Notes: generated from the letters alone by a model not told the origin. Positions 1 to 11,255 are shown, numbered from the stretch's first letter. The stretch is DNA of 64,000 bases from Pogonophryne albipinna (GCA_028583405.1 CM053256.1:26943325-27007324); one strand, 5' to 3'. A program made the numbers and translations.

Positions 1-435
1 TGGACCGTATTACATATTAAATAAGTGCATGTTGGGAGAGGGTGAGTGACGGGTGGCAATACATTTAAGCGACCTGATTAAAAACATGAGGGTTGCATCT
101 ACCCTACAAATAAAACTGCTGAACTCTAAGTTTCACCTTCCAGCTCATTTTGCTTTTTTTCTTATTCTGCAGAAACAAAGCAGGAATGAGAAGCGAGGTT
201 TTGTTGAGACTAAGAAACAGAAGAAAAGGTAGAACAGGGAAAAGAGGTGAGATAAATGCTATCTCCCCACAAAGGCAGATAAACTTACACGAATAAACAC
301 CGGTAAATGTATGTTTTCAGTTGTTCTTTATTGTTGAAACGTTATCTATCTAACCTTGAACAAGCACAGAGAGAATTAAAGTCACACATTTTCTTCTTCC
401 TCACATATCATGCTCAGGTTTATCTTAGTGTTAAG
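1..435. other. No recognisable feature
   Basis: AT-rich sequence with only short open frames. I see no repeat, splice-flanked coding patch or RNA gene. The last 8 bases (GTGTTAAG) are the left target-site duplication of the hAT element that follows. Confidence 0.5.
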
Positions 436-520
436 CAGGGGCGGACTGGGACTGAAAATCAGCCCGGACCCGTGCTAGTGACTTATCCGACATTTCGGTA
501 CCGGCGCCAGTCCGCCACTG
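436..520. mobile_element. Small hAT-like MITE (85 bp)
   Basis: The sequence begins CAGGGGCGGACTGG and ends CCAGTCCGCCACTG, near-perfect inverted termini of the CAG...CTG kind typical of hAT elements. It is flanked by GTGTTAAG at 428-435 and GTGTTCAG at 521-528, an 8-bp target duplication with one mismatch, as hAT transposases make. It has no coding capacity. A second family member lies at 60768-60896. Termini and duplication are seen directly; the superfamily call is inferred from them. Confidence 0.8.
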
Positions 521-898
521 GTGTTCAGTGTCTCTACTGTGACATGTATCCAAGCTTTAATGTCCAAAAAGCTCTTTATTTTTCTACATACCCCATTCTA
601 ATACTTTCCTGAAACTTTGGGTCATTGAATAATGTTGACCCTCAGATGGTTATGTTTCATCAAGACTAATTACAGTCCAAGGTTTATTGGATTCAAATGA
701 CTGCCATTAAATCTGTCCTGACTTGAAACTGAGCCCAATTAATGGCCATCGTCTGTGGAAAATGGTAAATAGGATTGAAATGGCTGATGATATTCTTTAC
801 TTTTCTGAAGCCATCTGAGGTTAACTGAGGATATCTGACACACATTTACAAACATCTATCCACAGAGTTTTGTTTAGTATAGTCCAAAAAAATATGTA
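521..898. other. No recognisable feature
   Basis: AT-rich, apparently single-copy sequence between two mobile elements. No coding, RNA or repeat signal seen. Confidence 0.5.
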
Positions 899-1300
899 TT
901 AAAGGGCCCATGTCATGCTTTCATGGTTATTACCCGTCCCCTTGTGTGTTATGAAGGTTTTTCTGCATGTACACGATCTGCAGAGTCACAAACCCTCAAA
1001 GTACACCCTTAGGGAGTAAAACTCTAACACAGAGAAGACCTGTCTATGCTGCCCCAGAACGCCTCGCTGGAGATTTCTCTTTTTCCATTGTTTTCTTCCC
1101 GGGTACAGTGACGTGGCCATGCCCAAATAGACCCATCCAAATGGACCAATCCGTGGAGCCGTTACGTTACGTCCGCGGAGCCGTTACATTAAATCCGTGG
1201 ATTGGACCAAATGGACCAATCCGCGGACTTCCTCACACACTCAATCTTTTCTCAGCTGCAGCACCGCCGATTTCTCCTCCCTGAGACGGCACACACACAC
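899..1300 (+). mobile_element. M1-family MITE, 5' part (TTAA-bounded)
   Basis: It starts TTAA then AGGGCCCATGTCATGC, matching the 5' terminus of the M1 family seen at 16610, 19222 and 27553. It continues through family landmarks: a 'tgtgttatgaaggtttttctgcatgta' like stretch near 940-970, 'ctgcagagtcacaaa' and 'cgcctcgctgga'. The 3' terminus is missing; similarity fades before the GT repeat at 1317. Two near-repeats of 'ggaccaatccg(t/c)gga' at about 1143-1230 look like a private local duplication. No transposase is present. Confidence 0.6.
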
Positions 1301-1315
1301 TCACAGCCAGGCTGC

Positions 1316-2141
<826 letters not shown>

Positions 2142-3350
2142 GCAACCCTGTCTCCTAAAAATTACGTTCCCACAGAACTAAACTGCATTCTCAATTACGT
2201 TTAGCAAGAAACGTATTTTCTCCCACGTTACGTTCGTTATGAACGTATCTCAAATACGTTTATTTTCTACATATCTTCTAGAAACATATTTTCTCCCACG
2301 TTACGTTCGTTATGAACGTATCTTAAATACGTTTATTTTCTACATATCTTTGCCATTTATTGTCTTGCTTATAATAATGATAATAGTCATTTATAAATAT
2401 CATTTTAGAGCACACATTTGAAATCAGTAGACGAGGCTGTAATTTCTCCAGCTGTTACTCTCATGCGCGAGGCAGAACATAATAGTTTTAACATGCCAAA
2501 AACCTGCTGTGTCGTTTATTGCACCTCAAACATTAAAACAAATCCAGAGTTACGTGTTTCTGAACTTCCTCTAAGAAGAAAGGACAGTAACAGAAGAGCT
2601 CTGTGGCTTCAGGCTTGATCGCCGTTCAAATGACAGCGTTGGTTTCCCCAAAAGTGGGCGGGGCTGTAAAGTGACGTAGATTTTACTCTCATCTATTATT
2701 CAAAACCATTCTATTTATTCTAACGTAAATTACATGCCAGTGTTTTATGTTTTTATTTTAAATCGTATAATGTCGGACTTTTTTTCCTGTCTGTGAGGAA
2801 AATAAATGGCTCAGAGCCTCAAAATACTGAAATCTGTATTTTTGAAAATCTTTTTTTCCTTATTTACTCAAAAATAACACACAATTATCCTTGTTTTTAC
2901 TTATTCATTTAATTCTATAATCTTGGGCTTTTTAGCCGTAAATAAAGTCACCGGAAACAGACGTAGGCCTATAAGGGACATTTTGAGGATACACACAAAC
3001 CCACTGAACAGATTACCCAAGATCCTCAGCTTGAAGCTCGTTGATTGGATGTTTAGCCGCAATGCATGCTGGGATATGGTGTTAATGCGATATGATATCC
3101 GAAAAAATAAATAAATAATAATAATACTTTATTCCGAGACAATAAATGGAAAAGATATGTAGAAAATAAGATACGTTCATAAGAAACGTAACGTGGGAGA
3201 AAATATGCTTCTAGAAGATATGTAGAAAATAAACGTATTTGAGATACGTTCATAACGAACGTAGCGTAGGAGAAAATACGTTTCTAGCTAAACGTAATTG
3301 AGAATGCAGTTTAGTTCTGTGGGAACGTAATTTTTAGGAGACAGGGTTGC
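2142..3350 (+). mobile_element. Long-TIR DNA transposon with THAP remnant
   Basis: The outer 60 or so bases are an essentially perfect inverted repeat, starting GCAACCCTGTCTCC at 2142 and ending as its complement at 3350. The arms extend about 210 bp inward. Each arm contains a roughly 73-bp direct duplication of an 'acgttcgttatgaacgta' palindromic module. The interior carries a THAP-finger fragment at 2493-2618 but no transposase core, so this is a non-autonomous derivative. THAP fingers are known in P-element and Kolobok transposases; the flanks show neither a clear 8-bp duplication nor TTAA, so the superfamily is open. The next element begins 3 bp after the right end. Confidence 0.75.
2493..2618 (+). 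pseudogene. THAP zinc-finger fragment of a transposase
   Basis: The 41-residue fragment starts MPKTCCVVYCTSN and ends RRALWLQA before a stop. The start MPK-x-C, a second cysteine four residues on (CVVYC), an 'LP' motif and the W in ALWLQA follow the order of a THAP domain. THAP is a C2CH DNA-binding finger used by P-element-type transposases and by host THAP proteins. The distal C and H ligands and the rest of the protein are absent. An upstream in-frame methionine exists at 2418, but the family usually starts at MPK. It sits inside a long-TIR element, so it is read as a relic rather than a host gene. Confidence 0.6.
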
Positions 3351-3353
3351 AGA

Positions 3354-5434
3354 CAGAGGTAGGAAGTAGTGGATTACAAATACTTCGTTACTGTACAGTA
3401 ACGAAGTATTTATTTTTACTTTGATTTCTTACATTTTGAACCCAAATACCTGTACTTTCTACTTCTCACATGTTGAACACTAATACCTGTACTTTCTACT
3501 TCTCACATGTTGAACACTAATACCTGTACTTTCTACTTCTTACATTTTGAACACAAATACCTGTACTTTCTACTTCTTACATGTTGAACACAAATACCTG
3601 TACTTTCTACTTCTTACATGTTGAACCCAAATACCTGTACTTTCTACTTCTTACATGTTGAACACAAATACCTGTACTTTCTACTTCTCACATGTTGAAC
3701 ACAAATACCTGTACTTTCTACTTCTTACATGTTGAACACAATACCTGTACTTTCTACTTCTTACATGTTGAACCTAAATACCTGTACTTTCTACTTCTTA
3801 CATGTTGAACACAAGTACCTGTACTTTCTACTTCTTACATGTTGAACCCAAATACCTGTACTTTCTACTTCTTACATGTTGAACACAAGTACCTGTACTT
3901 TCTACTTCTTACATGTTGAACCCAAATACCTGTACTTTCTACTTCTTACATGTTGAACCCAAATACCTGTACTTTCTACTTCTTACATGTAGAACCCAAA
4001 TACCTGTACTTTCTACTTCTTACATGTTGAACTCAAATACCTGTACTTTCTACTTCTTACATGTTGAACCCAAATACCTGTACTTTCTACTTCTTACATG
4101 TTGAACACAAGTACCTGTACTTTCTACTTCTTACATGTTGAACCCAAATACCTGTACTTTCTATTTCTTACATGTTGAACACAAATACCTGTACTTTCTA
4201 CTTCTCACATGTTGAACACTAATACCTGTACTTTCTACTTCTCACATGTTGAACCTAAATACCTGTACTTTCTACTTCTTACATGTTGAACTCAAATACC
4301 TGAACTTTCTACTTCTTACATGTTGAACCCAAATACCTGAACTTTCTACTTCTTACATGTTGAACACAAATACCTGTACTTTCTACTTCTTACATGTTGA
4401 ACACAAATACCTGTACTTTCTACTTCTTACATGTTGAACTCAAATACCTGTACTTTCTACTTCTTACATGTTGAACACAAATACCTGTACTTTCTACTTC
4501 TTACATGTTGAAATCAAATACCTGTACTTTCTACTTCTTACATGTTGAACTCAAATACCTGAACTTTCTACTTCTCACATGTTGAACACAAATACCTGTA
4601 CTTTCTACTTCTTACATGTTGAAATCAAATACCTGTACTTTCTACTTCTTACATGTTGAACACAAATACCTGTACTTTCTACTTCTCACATGTTGAACCT
4701 AAATACCTGTACTTTCTACTTCTTACATGTTGAACTCAAATACCTGAACTTTCTACTTCTTACATGTTGAACCCAAATACCTGAACTTTCTACTTCTTAC
4801 ATGTTGAACACAAATACCTGTACTTTCTACTTCTTACATGTTGAACACAAATACCTGTACTTTCTACTTCTTACATGTTGAACTCAAATACCTGTACTTT
4901 CTACTTCTTACATGTTGAACACAAATACCTGTACTTTCTACTTCTTACATGTTGAAATCAAATACCTGTACTTTCTACTTCTTACATGTTGAACTCAAAT
5001 ACCTGAACTTTCTACTTCTCTCATTTCCCAAACAGCTGGTTCCTTTAGTCTGAATGTGTGTTTGGTGGCGTGATCATTATTCTTTAGAGTCATTGCGTGC
5101 CTATTGATTTGAGCACGATCCGTGTATCCATCATTTCCTGGTCTTCTCTAAAGAAGAGGGACCAATGGAAACGTTGTCATGTTGCCGTTGTTCAGCATGG
5201 AAACATTCATTAGCTAACAATGACATTATTGTTCTATTAATATAAAGGGAGTTCAGGTACTCTTTAAAACAGCTGCTAGTTATGGGTACTTTTTACTGAA
5301 GTACATTTCAAAGCCTCTTTACTTTGACTTGAGTAAAGAAGTTTAGTGAGTACTTCTACTTTTACCAGAGTATTTTAAAACACGAGTATCTGTACTTCTA
5401 CTTGAGTAAAGAATGTGTACTTTTGCCATCTCTG
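3354..5434 (+). mobile_element. hAT-like element expanded by a minisatellite
   Basis: It begins CAGAGGTAGGAAGTAGT and ends TACTTTTGCCATCTCTG, imperfect inverted termini. The text 'gtggattacaaatacttcgttactgta' style at the left and 'ctacttgagtaaagaatgtgtac' style at the right matches a very common teleost element I recognise from memory. The flanking octamers GTTGCAGA and TCTTCAGA agree at only 5 of 8 positions, so the target duplication is uncertain. The middle is replaced by 43 units of a 37-bp repeat. There is no transposase. Confidence 0.6.
3431..5020 (+). repeat. 37-bp minisatellite, 43 units, with 12-mer higher-order repeat
   Basis: The unit is ACATGTTGAACACAAATACC followed by TGTACTTTCTACTTCTT. 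All units are 37 bp except one 36-bp unit near 3731. Variants (acc/aca/act/aat after TTGA, TGAAC for TGTAC, TTCTC for TTCTT) recur with a 444-bp spacing, which is 12 units: positions 4251/4695, 4301/4745, 4338/4782 and 4510/4954. A 12-unit block was therefore duplicated in tandem. The unit resembles the 'tacctgtactt...acttct' text of the host hAT-like element, so it probably arose from it. It has no coding meaning. Confidence 0.95.
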
Positions 5435-7189
5435 TCTTCAGATGATTCAAACTTTTGAAGTCTGTCAAAATGTTCTCCCTCCAACCAGATCAACAAACTC
5501 CAGTAAAATCACCCGTACCTTTTCTCATGTGTGTCTGTCTTTCCTCCATTTGATGAAGGCAACAGAGATAGTATTATAGTTCCCTGTCACATTCTGCTCT
5601 CCTCTCCATCCATCCACCCCCGGCTCCCATTTTCTGTACTCTGCCGGCCCGGTAGGGATTGAATGTTTCCCTCCTTGTGAGAAAACCTCCCCTCCAACAG
5701 ATGCATATCCCCCAGCACAGACTCCCCGTGCTCTTCCCTTCTTGTCGTTGTTGCTGTGATCTTCTGTCGACTCTCATCAGGCAGGTCAGCTGGAAGAAGA
5801 CAAGAGGAGGAGGAGGAGGAGGAGGAGAGGGAAACCTTCAGCTGACCTCTACATCTCTGTTTCAGAGGATGCAGTGAGATGATGGGGGAGACTTCAGCTG
5901 TATGTGTTTTAGCTGCTAGGGATGTATTGTTGGGTAATTAACACATCGTAAACACATTTTGATTTACATTCACTTTTGGAAAATGGAAATTCTTAGTTTT
6001 CCAGTTACATCCTTACTGTTTTTGTTCTCCAACTGTTTAGCTAAATAAGTTACAAGACATGAAGACATGATTATGAGAACAAAGTCTTCATAATTTGCAG
6101 ACAGATTAGCCGAAGTCGGGAAAGAGGGTTCTCCAGGCTTAATAAATTGCTTGCATACAGTAGTACCCCTTGCCCCCCAATTGGATTAGCTATGAAAATT
6201 GAATCTTAATTGGTCTATAATTTGTCTTGTTAGCCTAATGATTACGGAGATCCATCTATCGTCTTGATTACGCTAACGTATTTTAAGCTAATAGCATCAT
6301 GGACGAGCTTTTTTTTCATATACTTGGAAGCATTAAGTTGCATCTTTTGATTGATTTTGTTGACAAGGGAACTTTTTATCTGATTTGATCACACCTTAAG
6401 TTACTCGGTATAAGAAGCATACAATAGTTTACCGTGCAAAACAACCCACATTGTTTGCTCTTCAGCTAAATTGGGAACTAAGCCGGCACGTGATAAAGTT
6501 GAAAGAGATATTTGAAAACACGAAACCTTGTTGCTTTTCTGTAGGTTTTCTTTGACCGTCTTCACCACATGCATGTCATTCTCCGGGGTCTTCACCATGA
6601 CATGTATACATTGTTATGGAAGTACAGGTTGAGACCGCGTCACAGCTTTTGCTCTGTTCCTCTTTTCATTCCTCTCCGTCTCTCCTTTCCTCACTGGGTG
6701 GGCTCCTTGAAAAGGTGGTCTACTTTTGAATCAGCCGCCTCTTTGAAGTCCAGCCATCTTTTTCCCTTCTCATGCCTTCACTCTCCTGTGTCTCCCCTCT
6801 CATCTGCTTACCTCCTCTCTTATCTGGGCTATCTCCATCACCCTCCCCTCTGTTCCTCCCCCCTTGTTCTACTTCTTCCGCTACCAAACTTTCGGGTCCT
6901 CGTTTTCTACTATTTCTCTTCTCCCTCCAACCTCACTTTTTTCATCTTCTTCTGTTGTCTCCTCTTCCCTTTGATCCAGACTTCCAAGTGTTTCTCCATT
7001 GGCTAGGAGGCACTTCTCAGTGACCTAACTTGACTTTGACTTACTGTAGGAGGACTGTACACTTCCTTAAAGCTTAGACTACCTTCAGGACATATTGAAG
7101 AACCCCTGCTATCTCTCACCCAGCAGGCAGTGAAATGTAATAGTGATTTAGGCCTAAAGGTGTTGTACATGCACACAATGTACAACAAT
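5435..7189. other. No gene recognised; purine and pyrimidine tracts
   Basis: A (GGA)-rich run sits at about 5802-5831 and a long pyrimidine-rich stretch at about 6640-6990. The latter holds a 145-codon plus-strand frame rich in S, L, P and F, as expected of low-complexity DNA. No known domain, splice-flanked coding block or transposon termini were seen. This may be single-copy intron or intergenic DNA. Confidence 0.4.
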
Positions 7190-7445
7190 ATCTGTTTTCC
7201 TTTTTGTTTATTACTGCCGATTTTTATATTTGATTCCTTTTTATTCCATTCCATTTCTAACTAAATACTGTTATATTTTTACTATATTTGTATTATTTTT
7301 AATATTTCTAGTTCTCTATCTGTGTTTTTACATTTCTTTTTTACTTTTATGTATGCACCATGACATCAAGTCAAATTCCTCGTACGTGTCAACCTACCCG
7401 GTAATAAACCCGTGTCTGATTCTGAGTCTGAAAACAGTATGCATG
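7190..7445 (+). mobile_element. LINE 3'-end remnant
   Basis: T-rich sequence leads to 'caagtcaaattcctcgtacgtg', then a 'ggtaataaacccgtgtctg' stretch and a short TGATTCTGAGTCTG tail at about 7416-7430. Matching 3' tails (caaattccttgta..., cttggcaataaa..., repeated 'gattctg') end a very common class of teleost non-LTR retrotransposons. No reverse-transcriptase coding remains. A related remnant is at 36783-37060. Confidence 0.5.
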
Positions 7446-7554
7446 TATTTGTAATCCCATCATGCTTTAAAAGCAAAGGCAAGTTCAACATAATGGACCA
7501 TCACCTGAATCATGTTGACTGATATTACTCCACACACACTTCTCTTATTTTTCA

Positions 7555-7740
7555 TTTCCTCGCTCCTCGGGCTCGGTATCACCGGAAGTTGATTTGTCTG
7601 CGCCATCTTGAGTACCGTCCCAGTGGACTGTGCGGCGTCATCACAAACGGACGTCGCTTCACGTGACGCTCCGGAGGAAACGGCGTCCCATTGCTCTTAG
7701 AACTAATTTCCCTGCTTCTCTGGTATAAAAGTCTTACCCA
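7555..7740 (+). promoter_or_regulatory. CpG-rich promoter-like patch
   Basis: A local cluster of CpGs in AT-rich surroundings contains ACCGGAAGT (an ETS-factor type site, about 7580), GCGCCATCTTG (complement of a YY1-type site, about 7601), TCACGTGAC (a USF-type E-box, about 7659) and GGTATAAAAG (TATA-like, about 7721). Such combinations are typical of vertebrate promoters. No gene is recognised on either side within the window, and similar motif sets occur in retroelement promoters, so this is only a candidate. Confidence 0.3.
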
Positions 7741-8593
7741 AGGCTGAATCATAAACTAAAATGTATATGTATTTATAAAGGGTTACGTCCTTAGCTGGCT
7801 AATAAGTAGCAAGCTAAGCTACCAAGCACACAAACACCTGCGAACAGGGTTAACATGTATAATATTATCATTTTAGACTTCTTGGAAGTTCTGTTAGTAC
7901 ATTCAAGCGCACAAAAAGGCACAATCACCACGAACACGGCTAAAGCTAAAGGGTCAAGTACAGTACTATGACTAACTAACGTTGTAGCCTCTATGGTTGT
8001 AGCCTAGCAGAGTGGACAAGTTGCTGTTAGCTGACAGTGAGGCTGTTCATCAAAGTGACCACGCCCTAATTTATGCAAACACTTTAAGACCTAATATAAA
8101 TAAAAGGGTCGTGTTAGAAAACAATTCACTCACAGATCCATAATCATGAAGGTGGAATCTAACTATATCGATAATATCCATCCATGGGTAGAAACATGTT
8201 TTTTTCTGCTGTGAAGTTGGGCATTTTAACATGGGGGTCTATGGAAATTGCTCCTTTCTGCAGCCAGTCCCTAGCGGCCCATGTATGAACTGCAGTGTGT
8301 GGCACTTCCGTATTGACGTCCCGGCTCTTCCCCAGAGTTTGCCGCTTGGTCTCTCCATGCTTCTGTGGTGGGAGGGACTAGACGCAGGGAAACGACACAA
8401 GTGAGGGACGCAAGGAATCCATTTAACCGAAGTGAGATGCAGCTACAGTCAACTCCAGAGTTTTCGCCGCCATAAGATCACATTTCACATATTTTAAAAG
8501 TTTTTTCTAACTGCTATGATACAGCTTTTTCTATCACGTATTCGATTAATTAGGAGACAGAATCAAGAGAATACAATGACAACTTAAAAATAC
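7741..8593. other. Probable dispersed-repeat sequence, unclassified
   Basis: From about 8050 to 8480 the text ('gaccacgccctaatttatgcaaa', 'gggcattttaacatgggggtctatgg', 'ctagcggcccatgtatgaactgcag') resembles a repeat I have seen in several fish genomes, but I cannot name it and see no termini. The rest has no recognisable content. Confidence 0.3.
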
Positions 8594-8935
8594 TTAAAAA
8601 GGACATATTATGCTAATCTGAGTTTTTAATTGTTAACAAAACATGTCTCTATAAACACACCATACCCGAAAAGAAGCAGGGAGAAGAAAATAATCGTATA
8701 TTACCTGCCCCTTTCTAAAAAACAAAAATAATAAATAGAAATAGATGGTCTGTCCTTCATATTTCTTGTTCACAGCCAAACATAACAGAATCGTAGGATA
8801 ATAAGAGAAACACAAAAAATACTTATTTCCCACTTGACAGTTAACGGAAAGAAACAAAACAACACCTTGCACACAAACCTTCATAGCACACTACAGGCGA
8901 GGGCAAACCCCAGAGGCCTAATAGGGCCTCTTTAA
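8594..8935 (-). mobile_element. M1-family MITE, complete, minus orientation
   Basis: It is bounded by TTAA at 8594-8597 and TTAA at 8932-8935. Read on the minus strand it starts TTAAAGAGGCCCTATTAGGC, passes a 'tgtagtgtgctatgaaggtttgtgtgca' like landmark, and ends ATTAGCATAATATGTCCTTT before TTAA, matching the family termini at 16610-18453. It is 342 bp with no coding capacity. Its 3' end is the in-window model for the unit of the 57-bp array at 19602. Confidence 0.7.
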
Positions 8936-9822
8936 ATATTGAATGGTTTGCAGAGGCTGGAAAATAAGGTGTCAGTAAAAAGCTGGATATATTATAGAAC
9001 AAAATCAAGATGAGTGGAATATGACTCTTAAAGGCATGCGGTTTGACGTCAAGTTGTGAGTTTGTGTGTTCAGGAGGAGAGAACATTGGTTGTGTGGTCT
9101 CCTGGGTCCTGCAGTATTCCTGAGGGACCGCTGGACGAGAACATCATGTCTGCTAGATTCAGACAGGAAGAGTCAATCCTCAGGAGATGACCGGAGACAG
9201 TTTGAATCGATGACTCTTGAAAGCTAAATGCCTTTTTCACACAACGCTTTAAAGATCATATATTGTTATTCAGGTTTGCACAGAAAGAAGACAAAAATGA
9301 ACAGATCTATTAGTTGGTTGCTTGAGTGTATTTTATGCATTTGGATCACAAAGAATGTTAACAGCAGCTACACAACAATAGGGAATGATAATAAAGTATT
9401 CTGAGCCTGAGGATTAGTGTAATGTTGTGACTGCCATGTTGGGGAAGTGTCTCTCGTCAAAGCTTGAAAAGAGCAACCTCCAGCTGCAGCTGTCGTGTGT
9501 GAAAAGTGCTTTTCCAGGTTGAAGCACGCCGTGTTTACTTAGTTATACTTTATTTTTAAAGCGCATACCCAATTATTTTCCCTGTCGATTTTGACCTTTA
9601 CAGCTAATGTTCCGTGCTTCATCTTTTGAATCCCCTCTTAAAACACACATGTTCATAAAAGAGCTCATCTTCTGTTGACCTTTGGGTTTCGCTTTGTGCT
9701 TTTACAATAGCTGATATTATTTATGTTCATGTGTTATTACCTATGTATTCCATATGTCAGCCTCATGCCATCCACTTAGAATAATGGTACGCAGAGTTCA
9801 AAGCACATTTGAAGCATTGTAC
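8936..9822. other. No gene recognised; possible degraded LINE 3' sequence
   Basis: At about 9620-9740 'cctcttaaaacacacatgttcataaaagagct' and 'ctttgtgctttta' resemble the coding end and 3' UTR of teleost LINEs, but the match is weak. The remainder is featureless AT-rich DNA. Confidence 0.3.
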
Positions 9823-9981
9823 ATATAGGGCGAAGCCTGCGAGCTAGTTCAGGCAGTCAACTGGAGCACCAATGATACATTAACACGTGACGCACCTCGT
9901 CCCTCTTACAACCAACCAAACACATTCTCCTAAACATGCCTCTCTATTTAAGCTGCCAGGTATTCCTGCCTCTGCCTCGCT

Positions 9982-9983
<2 letters not shown>

Positions 9984-10056
<73 letters not shown>
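9984..10056 (+). repeat. (GCT/CTG)24 trinucleotide repeat
   Basis: Twenty-four uninterrupted GCT units plus one base. The inverted partner element has only about seven units at 44531-44552. Long pure CTG runs form hairpins and are length-unstable in vertebrates (established knowledge). It gives poly-Ala, poly-Leu or poly-Cys in the three frames, none part of a recognisable protein. Confidence 0.97.
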
Positions 10057-10057
<1 letters not shown>

Positions 10058-10117
10058 GTTCACTTGCTACTGCTACATTCATGTTCCTGCTGTGTTTCAT
10101 GTTGCTGCTGCTCGCCT

Positions 10118-11112
10118 GCCCCACCACCACCCCAGCTCCACCCCAGCTTCCACCCCAGCTTCCACCCCAGCCTCCACCCCAGCTTCCACCCCAGCTTCCA
10201 CCCCAGCCTCCACCCCAGCCTCCACCCCAGCTTTCACCTCAGCTTCCACCCCAGCTTCCACCCCAGCTTCCACCCCAGCTTTCACCCCAGCTTTCACCCC
10301 AGCTTCCACCCCAGCTTTCACCCCAGCTTTCACCCCAGCTTTCACCCCAGCTTCCCCCCCAGCTTTCACCCCAGCTTCCACCCCAGCTTCCACCCCAGCT
10401 TTCACCCCAGCTTTCACCCCAGCTTCCACCCCAGCTTCCACCCCAGCTTCCCCCCCAGCTTGCACCCCAGCTTCCACCCCAGCTTCCACCCCAGCTTTCA
10501 CCCCAGCTTTCACCCCAGCTTCCACCCCAGCTTCCACCCCAGCTTCCACCCCAGCTTTCACCCCAGCTTTCACCCCAGCTTCCCCCCCAGCTTTCACCCC
10601 AGCTTCCACCCCAGCTTCCACCCCAGCTTTCACCCCAGCTTTCACCCCAGCTTCCACCCCAGCTTCCACCCCAGCTTCCACCCCAGCTTTCACCCCAGCT
10701 TTCACCCCAGCTTCCACCCCAGCTTCCACCCCAGCTTCCACCCCAGCTTCCACCCCAGCTTCCACCCCAGCTTTCACCCCAGCTTTCACCCCAGCTTCCC
10801 CCCCAGCTTTCACCCCAGCTTCCACCCCAGCTTTCACCCCAGCTTCCACCCCAGCTTCCACCCCAGCTTTCACCCCAGCTTTCACCCCAGCTTCCACCCC
10901 AGCTTCCACCCCAGCTTCCACCCCAGCTTTCACCCCAGCTTTCACCCCAGCTTTCACCCCAGCTTCCACCCCAGCTTCCACCCCAGCTTCCACCCCAGCT
11001 TTCACCCCAGCTTCAACCCCAGCTTCCACCCGAGCTTCCACCCCACCACCACCCCAGCTTCCACCCCAGCTTCCACCACCAGCTTCCACCCCAGCTTCCA
11101 CCCAGCTTCCAC
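10118..11112 (+). repeat. 12-bp minisatellite, about 82 units
   Basis: The unit is CTTCCACCCCAG, with the frequent variant CTTTCACCCCAG and rarer CTTCCCCCCCAG. Because 12 is a multiple of three, all plus frames and one minus frame stay open for over 300 codons (PQLP-, ASTP-, HPSF- and EAGV-type repeats). These are artefacts, not genes. Variant units recur in blocks, suggesting block duplications; one marker (CTTCCCCCCC) is at 10351 and 10579, 19 units apart. The inverted partner element has just one such unit, giving the likely seed. Confidence 0.95.
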
Positions 11113-11255
11113 CTGTAGGCTCGGGGGATAGTTATCTAATCATCACTCAATGTTCTTTGTAAATCTGTGTGATGAGGCCCGAGCCTAAACGCCAAACTCA
11201 AACTATATGCTGCTTCTAATAAACATATTAAGAAACACGTGAGTTGTCTGACTGA

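Larger units (their letters stand above)
9823..11255 (+). mobile_element. LTR-like element, copy 1, carrying two tandem arrays
   Basis: A second copy lies inverted at 43486-44705. Shared landmarks in order are GGCGAAGCCTGCGAGCTAG, CACCAATGATACATTAACAC, a TATA-like CTCTATTTAAG (about 9943), TGCCTCTGCCTCGCT, the array zone, GTAGGCTCGGGGG, CTCAATGTTCTTTGTAAATC, a poly(A)-signal-like TAATAAACAT (about 11217) and GAGTTGTCTGACTGAAAT. The TATA-then-AATAAA order with no coding fits a solo LTR, but I cannot fix TG...CA ends or a target duplication, so 'LTR-like' is inference. This copy amplified a CTG run and a 12-bp unit; the other copy amplified a different segment. Confidence 0.6.

Noticed and set aside
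3431..5020. CRISPR-like array of regularly spaced direct repeats
   Set aside because: Units are contiguous with no unique spacers, the genome is vertebrate, and the array lies in a DNA transposon. The same reasoning applies to the 57-, 48- and 40-bp arrays.
6569..7006. 145-codon frame rich in S, L, P and F
   Set aside because: It lies in a pyrimidine-rich tract where stop codons are depleted on that strand.
9887..11162. Four overlapping frames of 334-414 codons (PQLP, ASTP, HPSF, EAGV repeats)
   Set aside because: All come from the 12-bp minisatellite, which cannot introduce stops in most frames. All plus frames are open at once, which is not how a gene behaves.
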